Positions 47,801 through 57,185 of a stretch of 64,000 nt of DNA are shown one piece after another. Within the stretch, counting starts at the first letter, position 1. The number at the start of each line of letters is the position of its first letter. Made by a program: the position numbers and the translations under genes. Source of the DNA: Lumbricus rubellus (taxonomy: Eukaryota; Annelida; Clitellata; Crassiclitellata; Lumbricidae); contig OX243821.1 in NCBI GenBank assembly GCA_945859605.1, forward strand, positions 14,996,303-15,060,302, given 5' to 3'. The notes beneath the pieces are model-generated. The model was not told the origin of the DNA, did not search any database, and was given only the letters and a program-made list of their open reading frames with translations.

Positions 47801-50549
47801 AATTGTTGTTTCAATAACGAAAAATGTTTAAACTTACGCCTTGCACTCGTCTCGAATTATTTTCAGTACTGAAAAGAGAAATGAGAGATACAGATAGTTT
47901 TAAAATAAGGAAAGGAGTGAGACAGGGTTGCATCTTGTCTCCAGTCTTATTTAACCTGTACGCGGAAAGGATAATGAGGCTGGCTGAAATGGAGGAGGGA
48001 AAAGAGGGAATAAGGATAGCAGGAAGATTACTGAATAACTTGAGATACGCAGACGATACTACATTATTAGCAGGAAAAAAAGCAGATTTGTTACTACTAA
48101 TAAAAAGACTAAAGAGTGAAAGCGAAAAGGCTGGTCTTTATTTCAACATAAAGAAGACAAAGATTATGACAACAGTTGGGGCAGACAATTTTGTGATAGA
48201 CGGAGAGGAATTGGAGGTGGTTTCAAGCTTTACGTTTTTAGGATCTGTAATAGAAAATGAGGGCAAGTGCGATACGGAAATAAAACGTAGGGTGGCGATA
48301 GGAAAAACTGCAATGAATGGATTGGAAAAAATATGGAAGGATAGGCATGTGAGTACAGATACGAAAAAAAGACTGGTGAGGGCTTTGATAATACCGACAG
48401 TACTATATGGTTGTGAGACATGGACAATGACCAAGATAATGACAAAAAAGATTAACGCATGTGAGATGTGGATTTGGAGGAAGATGCAGAGAATATCTTG
48501 GAAAGAAAAAAGAACAAATGAGTGGGTGCGCACAGAAATTGGTATCGATATGGATGAGTCGTTACAACAAACAGTGCTAAGAAGAAAGTTGGTTTTCTTT
48601 GGTCATGTTATGCGTTCAAATGGTTTGGAGAAAGATATGATGCTGGCATGCGGTGAAGGAAGGAGAAAACAAGGGCGACCAAGGAAAAGGTGGTTGGACG
48701 ATGTTCAAGAAACAACAGGAATGAATCTGGAACAACTAAGAGAAGCGACATCAGAAAGAAAGCAATGGAGAAGGCTGGCCTTGACGATCGCTAGAGTTCA
48801 ACGAACTGACAGCACAAGGTGACAAGGTGACTGAAAAGAGAAACACAACAACTTTTAAAAATAGAAATTCCAATTAGTACAAATACCGTAACCAGACAAT
48901 TCAGAATTCCAGATGGGTTCAGAAAGCAAGACAAACTGTCATAAAAAGTCAATGCTAAAGAATTCTGTTTGATTTGAAATTAAGCAGTTGACTGACCTCG
49001 ACCGGTGATGTTGGTGATACCGTAATCACTTGGCTGAGCATCTTTTAACCTCTTTCCCTGCTGTCGAATCAGAGTAATAAGTTCACTAAAACACCATCAA
49101 CATCATCCTCGTTATAAACAATATCACTTCACGCTACTTCTTACTATTGTAGCTAGTCAGCAACTCCAGAAGTCTGCAGTCATGAAAAGCAATTATGGTT
49201 TCCATTATTATAAGACTACAAAGAATCACTTCAGAAGTTTTTAATACTGTTATGGTTGATTATTAGTAATGTTCGCTATAAATCCAGACTTCTACAAAAT
49301 GAATAGTGAACAGCAAACACTGAACAGCAACCTTGGCATAACTGGTCAAGTAAGAAGAAAATGCATCACTCACTAATCTCTACTGTCAACTAAGGTAATG
49401 GCTTCCCAACAACCACTCCACTCTGTTCCTGAAAAATCCTAATACTGTCCCATTTAGCTGTGGCTGGGCCGGGAGCACTTCTAAGTAGCCTACTATGAAG
49501 AGGCGCTATATAAAACTTCCAAAATAAAAAATGTGTAATCAGATCATTGTGATATTGGTAAATTGTCAAATTCCATTCTGCAAATAAAACCTTAACCCTT
49601 TATTGACTGACAGCATAGGAATTCCCAGGTACCATTTAACTTCACTTTGGTAAGTTAAAGAGTTAGCTAAAATAGGATATAAATTGAAAAAAACCAGTCA
49701 CTTACTTAGGACTTCTCCACCGACATTGGGCAACGACCTTTCTGAGAACGAGTAAAGTCTTCATTGATACATCGTAAGAGCCGACTATTTTTCTGGAAAA
49801 ACACAATACAACTAATAAGGACTGAAAAATGCCACTTCAGACCAAAATCAAACTTATCTACAGTGAAGCCTGGGTTGGGATTAGGTTAGTGCCAACTCTA
49901 GGGATCTTATCAAAACAAATCTATCAATAATCAGTTAGCAAAAGATTTGGTTATGAACTGTCAAGTCAGAGAATTTCAATCACCATTTGCTGTTAGTCTT
50001 GCAGATCATTATCTGAGTGGCAAGATGGTTGAGAATTTTCTATACTCTAAATGCTGCCAACTGTAATAATGATGTCTTTCCAGTTCAGCATATGATTAGT
50101 TGCTCATGTCCAGAGAGTAGCCTAACCAGGAAATATCCAGTATCCAGATATATTCAGTACCAGAAACTCCTTCAATAGTTGCATCATTGAACCATCTCTT
50201 TCCTGAACATTGGGATAAATAAAGATTGAAAGAAGATGACTTCAATGTCATCCAGTACCTACTTGTGTTGTGTTTTACTCCACCAGGTCAAGTTTTAGCC
50301 TACTAATCTTATTGGTTGAATATAACAACAGTAATTGTTAGCAATAATTAATAGTTGTCGAATCCTAAATATTCAGTTAAACCAGATGATGTAAATATCA
50401 ACCAAGAAATAAAGCAAATGTTTTGAAAACTTAGATAAGAACGAATTTTAGCGAACTTCAGTTACTCACTCCTCCAAAAGATCATTAATGAACGAATTGA
50501 TCGTTTCATTCAGCTCTGGGTCTAGTATTGCAGACGGTTTCAGCGCCAT
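41856..50549 (-). CDS. EIF2B2: Translation initiation factor eIF2B subunit beta, complete
   Basis: Regulatory subunit of eIF2B, the cytosolic guanine nucleotide exchange factor for eIF2; with alpha and delta it senses phosphorylated eIF2alpha. Fourteen minus-strand exons: 50470-50549, 49706-49792, 48997-49085, 47610-47652, 47192-47246, 46968-46997, 46805-46867, 46139-46188, 45634-45730, 44915-44974, 43995-44189, 43301-43351, 42564-42700, 41856-41931. They total 1113 nt, that is 370 codons plus stop (human about 351), and every phase matches. Landmarks: [103 protein letters not shown] and a C-terminal [10 protein letters not shown]. The exons at 47610 (43 nt) and 46968 (30 nt) are very small and rest on phase and position. 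Intron 3 holds an antisense RTE-like LINE. Identification is firm; the last exon's upstream edge is uncertain by one base. Confidence 0.95.
42022..42422. repeat. Rearranged inverted repeats in the last EIF2B2 intron
   Basis: GGAAATTACACATCAGAGAA..GTGTTTAAAAAAATTAATTA (42080-42155) is reversed at 42348-42422. CACATCGAAATCAGTATTAT (42030-42050) is reversed at 42277-42305. Order is A, B, A', B', so it is not a simple hairpin. Confidence 0.75.
43600..43655 (+). mobile_element. L2-like LINE 3' tail
   Basis: TCCTTGAAGAGGTGCTATATAAATAC followed by TTGAATGAATGAATTG. Confidence 0.6.
43800..43910 (+). mobile_element. L2-like LINE 3' tail
   Basis: TTTAGCTGTGGCTGGTCTGG, GAGCGCCTCAGGGCAG, then AAAGGGTGCTATGTAAG. 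The GCTGTGGCTGG word recurs at 49455. Confidence 0.65.
44660..44752 (-). repeat. Interspersed repeat, family D 3' part
   Basis: Reverse complement copy of 4820-4912. Shared words: AGTTTAACGACACCATG, ATCACCCTCCACCTT and GGGACTGGCACTG. Confidence 0.6.
45060..45215 (+). mobile_element. L2-like LINE 3' end in an EIF2B2 intron
   Basis: TCTTTTCTCAAAACCTATTC, CTGCACACTGGGAGCACCTC, AGAGGTGCTATATAAATG and (AATAC)n match the 28250-28382 end. Confidence 0.75.
45425..45618. repeat. ~31-bp tandem repeat, about five copies
   Basis: Unit AATGGTTAGAATAGTAAATA..ATAATTTG, in an EIF2B2 intron immediately beside exon 45634-45730. Confidence 0.9.
45855..45945 (-). mobile_element. L2-like LINE/SINE 3' tail
   Basis: (CATT)n, CGTATATAGCACCGCTTCAA, then ACTCTGACATGCTCCTGACT. 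Reverse complement of the common tail. Confidence 0.55.
47435..47525 (-). mobile_element. L2-like LINE 3' tail
   Basis: TTTATATAGCACCTCTCAAA..ATCAGAGGTGCTCCCAGTGC, reverse complement of the 28300 tail. Confidence 0.7.
47882..48829 (+). mobile_element. RTE-like LINE, 5'-truncated, antisense in EIF2B2 intron 3
   Basis: 948-bp insertion flanked by ACTGAAAAGAGAAA at 47868-47881 and 48830-48843. It carries an uninterrupted frame to a stop at about 48820. RT landmarks: [26 protein letters not shown] (catalytic YADD), [29 protein letters not shown], then [11 protein letters not shown] at the C-terminus. The endonuclease and the RT N-terminus are missing, so it cannot move by itself. The apparent ORF start at 47824 lies in host intron; the first ~19 residues are not LINE protein. 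Lack of internal stops suggests recent insertion. Confidence 0.88.
49385..49530 (+). mobile_element. L2-like LINE 3' tail
   Basis: GGCTGGGCCGGGAGCACTTC..AAGAGGCGCTATATAAAAC. In an EIF2B2 intron. Confidence 0.65.
49592..49665. mobile_element. piggyBac-like mini-MITE in an EIF2B2 intron
   Basis: TTAACCCTTTATTGACTGAC followed by CAGCATAGGA, as in the 32772 copy. The right arm is decayed. Confidence 0.5.
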
Positions 50550-50986
50550 GGCACACACAGTTTCTTGCTATCTGGCAAGTTACACATTCATCACAAACTG
50601 ATTAAAATACCTGATAATTATATGGCATCGACACAGTTTAGCAAGTGCAAATTGAAATCGTATGCTCAAGATTTCTACAGCGCCCACAAAAGTGAAGTCA
50701 CAGGAACCAGCAGGTTATTCACAGGCGCTTTAATAAAACAAAATCGATGGGCAGAGGGTCAAGATCCCGAGCCAGGCAGACAGGCACAGAGGAGCTCCAT
50801 TGAAATGATGCAAATTCATGCGGCTGGTATGTTACATCAGTTGTACAGGTTCCTATCAAGTGACATTTCACCGTTTTGCAAAATCCTAAACTCGGATCAT
50901 TGGCCAAGTATATAATAAAACAAGAGGAGGCAACGTCTATTGACCTTCCAGCAGCCTTTTACCCAAACGTTTGTTGGTGGGTGGGG

Positions 50987-51044
50987 GAGTTAACTGTCCG
51001 GGGGAATAAGTTCCGTTAGACTTATCCCCCCCCCCAGACAGTTA
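50987..51044. repeat. Hairpin GTTAACTGTC..GACAGTTAC
   Basis: GTTAACTGTCCGGGGGAATAAG pairs with CTTATCCCCCCCCCCAGACAGTTAC around a 10-base loop. Possible very small MITE upstream of EIF2B2. Confidence 0.6.
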
Positions 51045-51074
51045 CGATACGGTCGACTCGTTACTGACAGTTTG

Positions 51075-51385
51075 TAATCCTCTGTTACTGAAGCAACTGT
51101 TAAATATACGACCATAGATAAGTCCAGAGGTAAATGTCCGGTCCCCGCTATTATAGTTAGGGACATGGAAAATGAACATGTGCACCGTGTACATGATGAA
51201 ATATCTTAACCAAATTAACCAACCACAGAACTACCAGAAATTTTCAACATTATTTCGTATCGTATAGACACGACAATTTCAGCTGATTAATACAACAGAA
51301 CACTTATAAGTTTTCACTCACAATTTATTTGTTTGAAATCCTCTGTTATTATTGAAGCATCTGTTAAATATACGACCATAGATAT
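51075..51385. repeat. Direct repeat upstream of EIF2B2
   Basis: AATCCTCTGTTACTGAAGCA..CTGTTAAATATACGACCATAGAT at 51077-51120 recurs at 51338-51383 with small changes. Confidence 0.8.
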
Positions 51386-51472
51386 AATATCCAACATAGA
51401 TTTGCCGGTGAGCACAGACTAAAATATCAGATATCGACTGGTGACGTCAATCATATTGATGTAGCGGTAGAA

Positions 51473-53384
51473 GTGTCATTTTCTGCTATTAGATTAATTT
51501 GACTTTTGGAGTTGGATGAATTTTTTTTCTTTCAAATCGATAATTTCTTTATCTTATTTTAATCATCAATGTATGTCTTTAAGAAATATGGTTGGCGTTG
51601 CGCACTAATATTCTAGTTTAATATTTTTTCGCAAAATATTTGACAGCACCAAAGCAGCAATGTCCACTCCGTCACCCAACTTTCTTATCCACAAATTTTA
51701 TTGAAAAACTAAAGCAACATCAAATAACTGCATGTCAATCTTAACTCCATTGCATCACCTGTCTAGAATTTCAGTAAACTTGTATTATCAACTCAGAAAC
51801 ACGCTCTGCGGAATTTTTTTAAGCCCCAAAAATTGTCCACTCCGTTACGGTCAATTTTACTCAACAATACAAGTTCACAAAACTTAGTGGAAATGTTTCA
51901 AACACGCATAGTTTTGAATATACATGATTGAAAATGTATTTCTATCACAATACAAAACAGAGCAGGAAAATATCTGTTAAGATAATTGTAAAACATTCAA
52001 GAATTTCAAGACACCCAAGAAATGTCCACTCCGTTACCAAACTTGCTTCTCCATAAATTTTATCGAAAACCTAAGTCATTATCAAATAACTGCATGATAA
52101 CCTGATCTTCAATGTACCACTTAGCTAATATTGTTTTATTAAACTACTCAGTAACATGCAATACGGCATTCTTTTATGCCAAAAGAAATGTCCACTCCGT
52201 TACTGCCAATTTTGCTCAACAATATCAGTTCATAAAACTCAATGGTCATGTTTTAGGCATGTATAGTTTTGAAAATTCATGAAGGAAAGTATTTCCATCT
52301 TAACAAACAAAAGAGTAAGCACATGTATGTGAATATATTTCTATTATCTACCGTAATTCGAATAAATGTCCACTCCGTTACTTCTAAAAGTCCACTCCGT
52401 TACTCTTTCCGAACGTATAAATAGGCACCAAATGTAACGGAGTGGAAGGTAACGGAGTGGACAATTTTAAAATAATATAACACCCAATTTGTAATTGCCC
52501 ACGTTTAGGACAAATTTTTTCTACATATCAATTTTGTTCACTATGGAGATGAAGACTGGTAAATGATGCATACCTGAGCATCTTTAATCTATACTAATTC
52601 TTGGTAACGGAGTAGACACCTATTAAACGTATCATTCGCAGGTAACACCTTTTAGAACATATTATTGCGGTTTAACTTCGAAAAGTCCTTATGTAAAGAC
52701 TAGTAGGCCTATACATAAACAGAGACATGACTAAATGGTTTGACTGATCTGCAGTGCGCCTAGTTGCTGGTAAATATGTAGTAGCACACGGATTTATGTG
52801 TGGTAACGGAGTGGACAATATTTCAGGTGACAGCTAAAAATATTTTTCCACCCGTAATAAGTAGGCTAGGCCTATTGTTTCATTCAATGACAAACTTATT
52901 AAATGAAAGGCCTTTCAATTTTGTTCATGAGGAACATTAAGTTTTGGGAAAACTATCATTTGTGGTCACAATTTTTTAATGTTATTGTGGCGAAAGTGTG
53001 AAAGGGACAGTAACGGAGTGGCATGGGCGGAGTTTATCAGGGGTTAGGGGGAACTAAGCCCCCCCAAGAAGGCCCAGATTTAGCTTTTTTACCATGAAAA
53101 TGATATATTTTCCGGGCTTAGCCCCCCTAAGAAGGCATTAGCCCCTCCAAGAACGGAAACCAAACTCCGCCCATGCGGAGTGGACATTTTGGACAATAAA
53201 ATGCAACAGATAAAATATAAGTTGTAGTAGGCCCTATATTTCACAAATAGCCGTGAAAACAATAATCTCAACAATATTAAATTTATAGAAACATCTGCAT
53301 TTAAAATAAATTTTGGCGAATATGATTTTTAAAATCGTTGGGACAATAAAAATGTCCAATTAATCTAATAGCAGAAAATGACAC
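51473..53384. mobile_element. 1.9-kb TIR element made of mirrored satellite-like units
   Basis: Terminal inverted repeats start GTGTCATTTTCTGCTATTAG at both ends. A 4-bp AGAA repeat abuts each side. The word TGTCCACTCCGTTAC occurs forward at 51661, 51834, 52023, 52189, 52367 and 52390, and reversed at 52434, 52449, 52604, 52803 and 53010. No transposase ORF is seen. A 154-bp MITE interrupts the last copy. Confidence 0.8.
53022..53175. mobile_element. 154-bp MITE with exact 8-bp duplication
   Basis: Ends CATGGGCGGAGTTT / AAACTCCGCCCATG. CGGAGTGG at 53014-53021 and 53176-53183. Homologous to 63321-63483. Confidence 0.92.
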
Positions 53385-53771
53385 AGAAGCAAACCGGTAG
53401 AAACCATGGTAGAAACCAAGGATTCTGTCCTTGTGTAGAAATAATGTTGTGGGGCAGAAATTGTTTAGTCGTTGGGTTGCAATCTGCCAGAGCCAGTCCA
53501 AAATTTAGATAAGTGAGGAGAGCGCCGCTTAATTATCTTTGTTATTGCACATGCAGTGTCGTTAAACTGAAACTAGGCCTATAGGCCTACTACTTGCGGT
53601 GCCTTAAGAATTCTTGGCTGCGCTCCATTAGGCCTCACTTGTCTGATCTTATAGTCACTGACAGTGACAGCTATAATAGACTGACTCCGCAGCCCGTCGA
53701 AGTCGAACACTTCGCGCTTCGACTGGGGGGGGGGGGAGCTTTTGATTCCTTGAGCTCACACTTCTACCAGC

Positions 53772-54310
53772 CAGTGACGTAACTAGCGTTGGGCTTGGGG
53801 GGGGCTTAAGCCCCCCCAAACGAAGCTGAAGCCCCCCCCCAAATGAAATCAAGCCGTTGTATGCTTACGGCTAATTTAAATAGACTACCGCATGGACGGC
53901 GTACATGCAGTTACGGACCGTAACGGACGACCGGCCATGACTGCCTAAAAATGGCTCAATTTGAGGTCGACACAGCCAATTATTATTCTTAAAGTTTTCG
54001 CGACTTTTCCGTTCACAAATAGCTGGCAAACAAGAGCCTAAATTGGCTCAATTTGAGGTCGACACAGCCAAAAATGCGCTGGTCGCTGGGGCTCAGCCCC
54101 AGACCCGCTGGGGGAGCTTACGACGCTCCCCCAGACCCCCTAGTCGAAACGGGCTTCGTGCCTTCGGCACTCGCAACTTCGCGCCTTCGGCGCCGCCACT
54201 CACGACCAATTACAATACAGCATCCTGGCACTTCCTTTTTACACTTTAAGCACTGGTCATATACTTCAGGCTTAAGCCCCCCCAAACGAAAAATCCTAGT
54301 TACGTCCCTG
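53772..54310. mobile_element. 539-bp hAT-type MITE with exact 8-bp duplication
   Basis: Ends CAGTGACGTAACTAG and, reversed, CAGGGACGTAACTAG. CTACCAGC at 53764-53771 and 54311-54318. Contains a direct repeat GGCTCAATTTGAGGTCGACA (53953, 54044) and a GC-rich stem-loop stretch (54080-54200) unlike its surroundings. Confidence 0.92.
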
Positions 54311-54439
54311 CTACCAGCTAGGCAGCACCGGGTCTTTTCGATTGTGCCCAGACCAAAACAGCAGGAAAAGTTAAATCTCGAAAACCATTCAAGCTGTAGG
54401 CCTATTTAAATTCTCTCTGTCCCTGTGTTTCGCAGTCAA

Positions 54440-54528
54440 CATGCACTGGCCGAATGTGGATAGGGCGATTCTGAGTAGGCCGTCTGAAAGAGGCGCTATA
54501 TAAATTCCTTAAATGAATTAATGGGCGA
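54440..54528 (+). mobile_element. L2-like LINE 3' tail
   Basis: CATGCACTGGCCGAATGTGG..GAAAGAGGCGCTATATAAAT followed by TCCTTAAATGAATTAATG. Confidence 0.6.
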
Positions 54529-56244
54529 CAGCCAGACGCATATAGTCTTTTGTTGCTTGCGTGTCTCTCTCAGAATATCTCTATCTCTATTCAGTAGGCC
54601 TATTATGACGTCATTATCATAATAGGCCCGGCTTTAATGTAGCTAGATTCCCGTTAATAGTTTAATCTGGCGTCATTCGGTAGATAAACAAGAATGATGT
54701 GTATTATGACGTCATCATATCTATAGTAGCCTATCCTTGGCCACAAAATCATTGTAGTCTCGATCAGAGCCGTATATAATGTGAGTCTCGATCTGCATGA
54801 TGATGATGTGCCATTTTATGATCGATGCAGAGACGTCGTTTGTTTTATTTATAGTTTCAATTGAAACCAATCATAAACAAGTTGACCAATCATATACCCG
54901 AAGACGATTGAATGCACTCTCTGCAGATGTTTAAAGTGGAAGAATAAAGACGATTTTGCAAATGTAAGTGATTCGAAATCTATTGCGCTTGTTTATGCGA
55001 TTATAATTATATAGGCCTATTATATAGGCCAGTCTGGCTATAACCTTAAAATTAAGACTTAAAAAGAGATGTGTTTTTTTTAGAGAGGATCGAGTTCACC
55101 CAGTATGTGCTAAATTTGTAATGACGCCAATCGGGAATCTCAATTGGCTAACTAGGCCTATGTACGTACTGTATGCGTATGGGCAGAACGTATTTGGTTT
55201 GTTTTCTTCTATATATACTTTGAAGAGTCATAAAGCCTATATTATAATTATTACATAGGCCAACAGTAGCCTACGTCGATGAAAGGATGATAGGACAAAA
55301 CGCTACCGAGTGTCAGTGCATGGCATGCTGCAGGGCCTATATATGATAGGCGTACTGGTTTGTTAAGTTTTGAATACTTCAACTTATAATATTGCGCTGC
55401 CCATCAACGACAACGGGTATAATTTATGTTGTCAGAAATAGGCTAATAATTATCATCAGGTCTGTTAGAGCACAGAGCGCAAAATCATCGTAGGTCTATA
55501 AGTTTCTCATAGAATTTTTCAGGTTTAGTGTGATAAGTATGAACATTTTGTAAAGTGTATCTCTGCAACGAATTCGGGACAATTTGGGACCAACCCGGGG
55601 CACGGGACGCATAGCCTGGCACAGGGTCGATTCCTGGCGAATCTGGGACGGCTGGCAGCCCTAGTTACATTTGCGATGCAAAATTTAATGAGCCATGCGA
55701 ACGAGCTATAAGCGGATGAGCATGCAGAATGCGCTGTACATGCAGCTTCATGCAGCGGATTAGCGCAACCTACGGTGACGGTGTTTGTATAATAATGTAG
55801 CAGAGTCTGTTGAAAGAGAGAATTAGAGAGACATAGACAGAGATAGTAAGACAGATGAAATAGTCGAAAATCTTTAGTCGATATGCATACATCACATTGA
55901 AGTTTTCGACGAAGAGAGATAAATATCACTGAATCAGGTAATTAAGACGATCATGCATAAATATTATTGTAAAGTTAATGAAGACAGTGATGATTATAAA
56001 AATGATGCCTATAAAGATGACGATTAGAAAGATGATTATAAAGATGGTGACTATGAAAATGATGGTCATAAAAATGACGAAAATAAAGAAAATGATGGTG
56101 AAAACGATGATGGTGATAACGATGATGATGATTATGATGATGAATTTATCTCTCCTGATTTAAAACGATGAAAAGAATTTTAAGAAAATAATCTGACACA
56201 CCGTATATATATTATATTATATTATTAAAACTCGCGACCCGATA

Positions 56245-56369
<125 letters not shown>

Positions 56370-56408
56370 TTCAATTTAGCGACATCTTATAGCTCACAGT
56401 AGCAGTAT

Positions 56409-57055
56409 CAGGGGCGGATCCAGGATTCGCGGACGTTTCGTCCACGGACGATTCATCAACGGACGATTCATCCAGCGGTGGTTGAGTAAAAATAGATTGA
56501 TGAAAAGAATTCTTGTAGCGTGAAAGCGGGATTAATGAAAATATGTTTTCCTGAAATGGAAGTGGGATTGATGGAAAGATTTCGTAGCCTAAAGAGAAGT
56601 GTTTGGTGAAAAAATGTAGTTTTTAGCGGAAATTGGATGAAAAATCGTGGTTTTTGCTTAAAAAGAAGCTGGAATGATGAAACAAATTCTTTCCAAAATG
56701 GAAGTTGGATTTGCGAAGCATAGTTCTTGCTCAAATAGAAGTTGGAACGATTATTTGAACGCGTGTCTAAACGGAAGCTGGATTTATTCAATTTATTCCT
56801 TGTGACGAATCGTCCGTGGACGAATCGTCCGTAGACGAAACGTCCGCATACGGGATCCAGGAGGGCCAATCCGGCCATGGCACCTCATTTCAAAATTGCA
56901 TGGGACGTGTCCCCCATCATATTTTTGTCAGGGGGAAATGGCATATTTTTCACAAATGTCGACCGGATGACTGAAAAAGGTCATCCAATTTTTGTCCCGC
57001 AAAGATCACCGAAAATGTCCCCCCCCCCTTTAAAACATTTCTGTATCCGCCTCTG
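56409..57055. mobile_element. hAT-type element just upstream of the GRL start codon
   Basis: Ends CAGGGGCGGATCCAG and, reversed, CAGAGGCGGATACAG. Flanks AGCAGTAT (56401-56408) and AGCAGCAT (57056-57063) match at 7 of 8. The element is interrupted by a second one (56426-56852). Its right end is 130 bp before the GRL ATG. Confidence 0.85.
56426..56852. mobile_element. Nested 427-bp element with 10-bp direct repeats
   Basis: Flanked by GGATCCAGGA at 56416-56425 and 56853-56862. Inverted ends share GCGGACGTTTCGTC and then ACGGACGATTC repeats. The inside is a chain of diverged GGAAGCTGGATT units. Confidence 0.85.
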
Positions 57056-57185
57056 AGCAGCATTAACGACATTCAATCAACCCAGCAACCAATCATTTTT
57101 AAATAAATAATTTAATCAAGCAAGCAATCAATGATTGAACCCAACAGCAGATTGTCAATCAAGAGCGAACCAACTCTAACGCACG

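Noticed and set aside
55525..55929. 134-codon minus-strand ORF
   Set aside because: No domain or neighbouring exon pattern. It includes low-complexity residues and looks like chance.
56468..56878. 136-codon minus-strand ORF
   Set aside because: Translation of the internal GGAAGCTGGATT repeat and the termini of the nested element.
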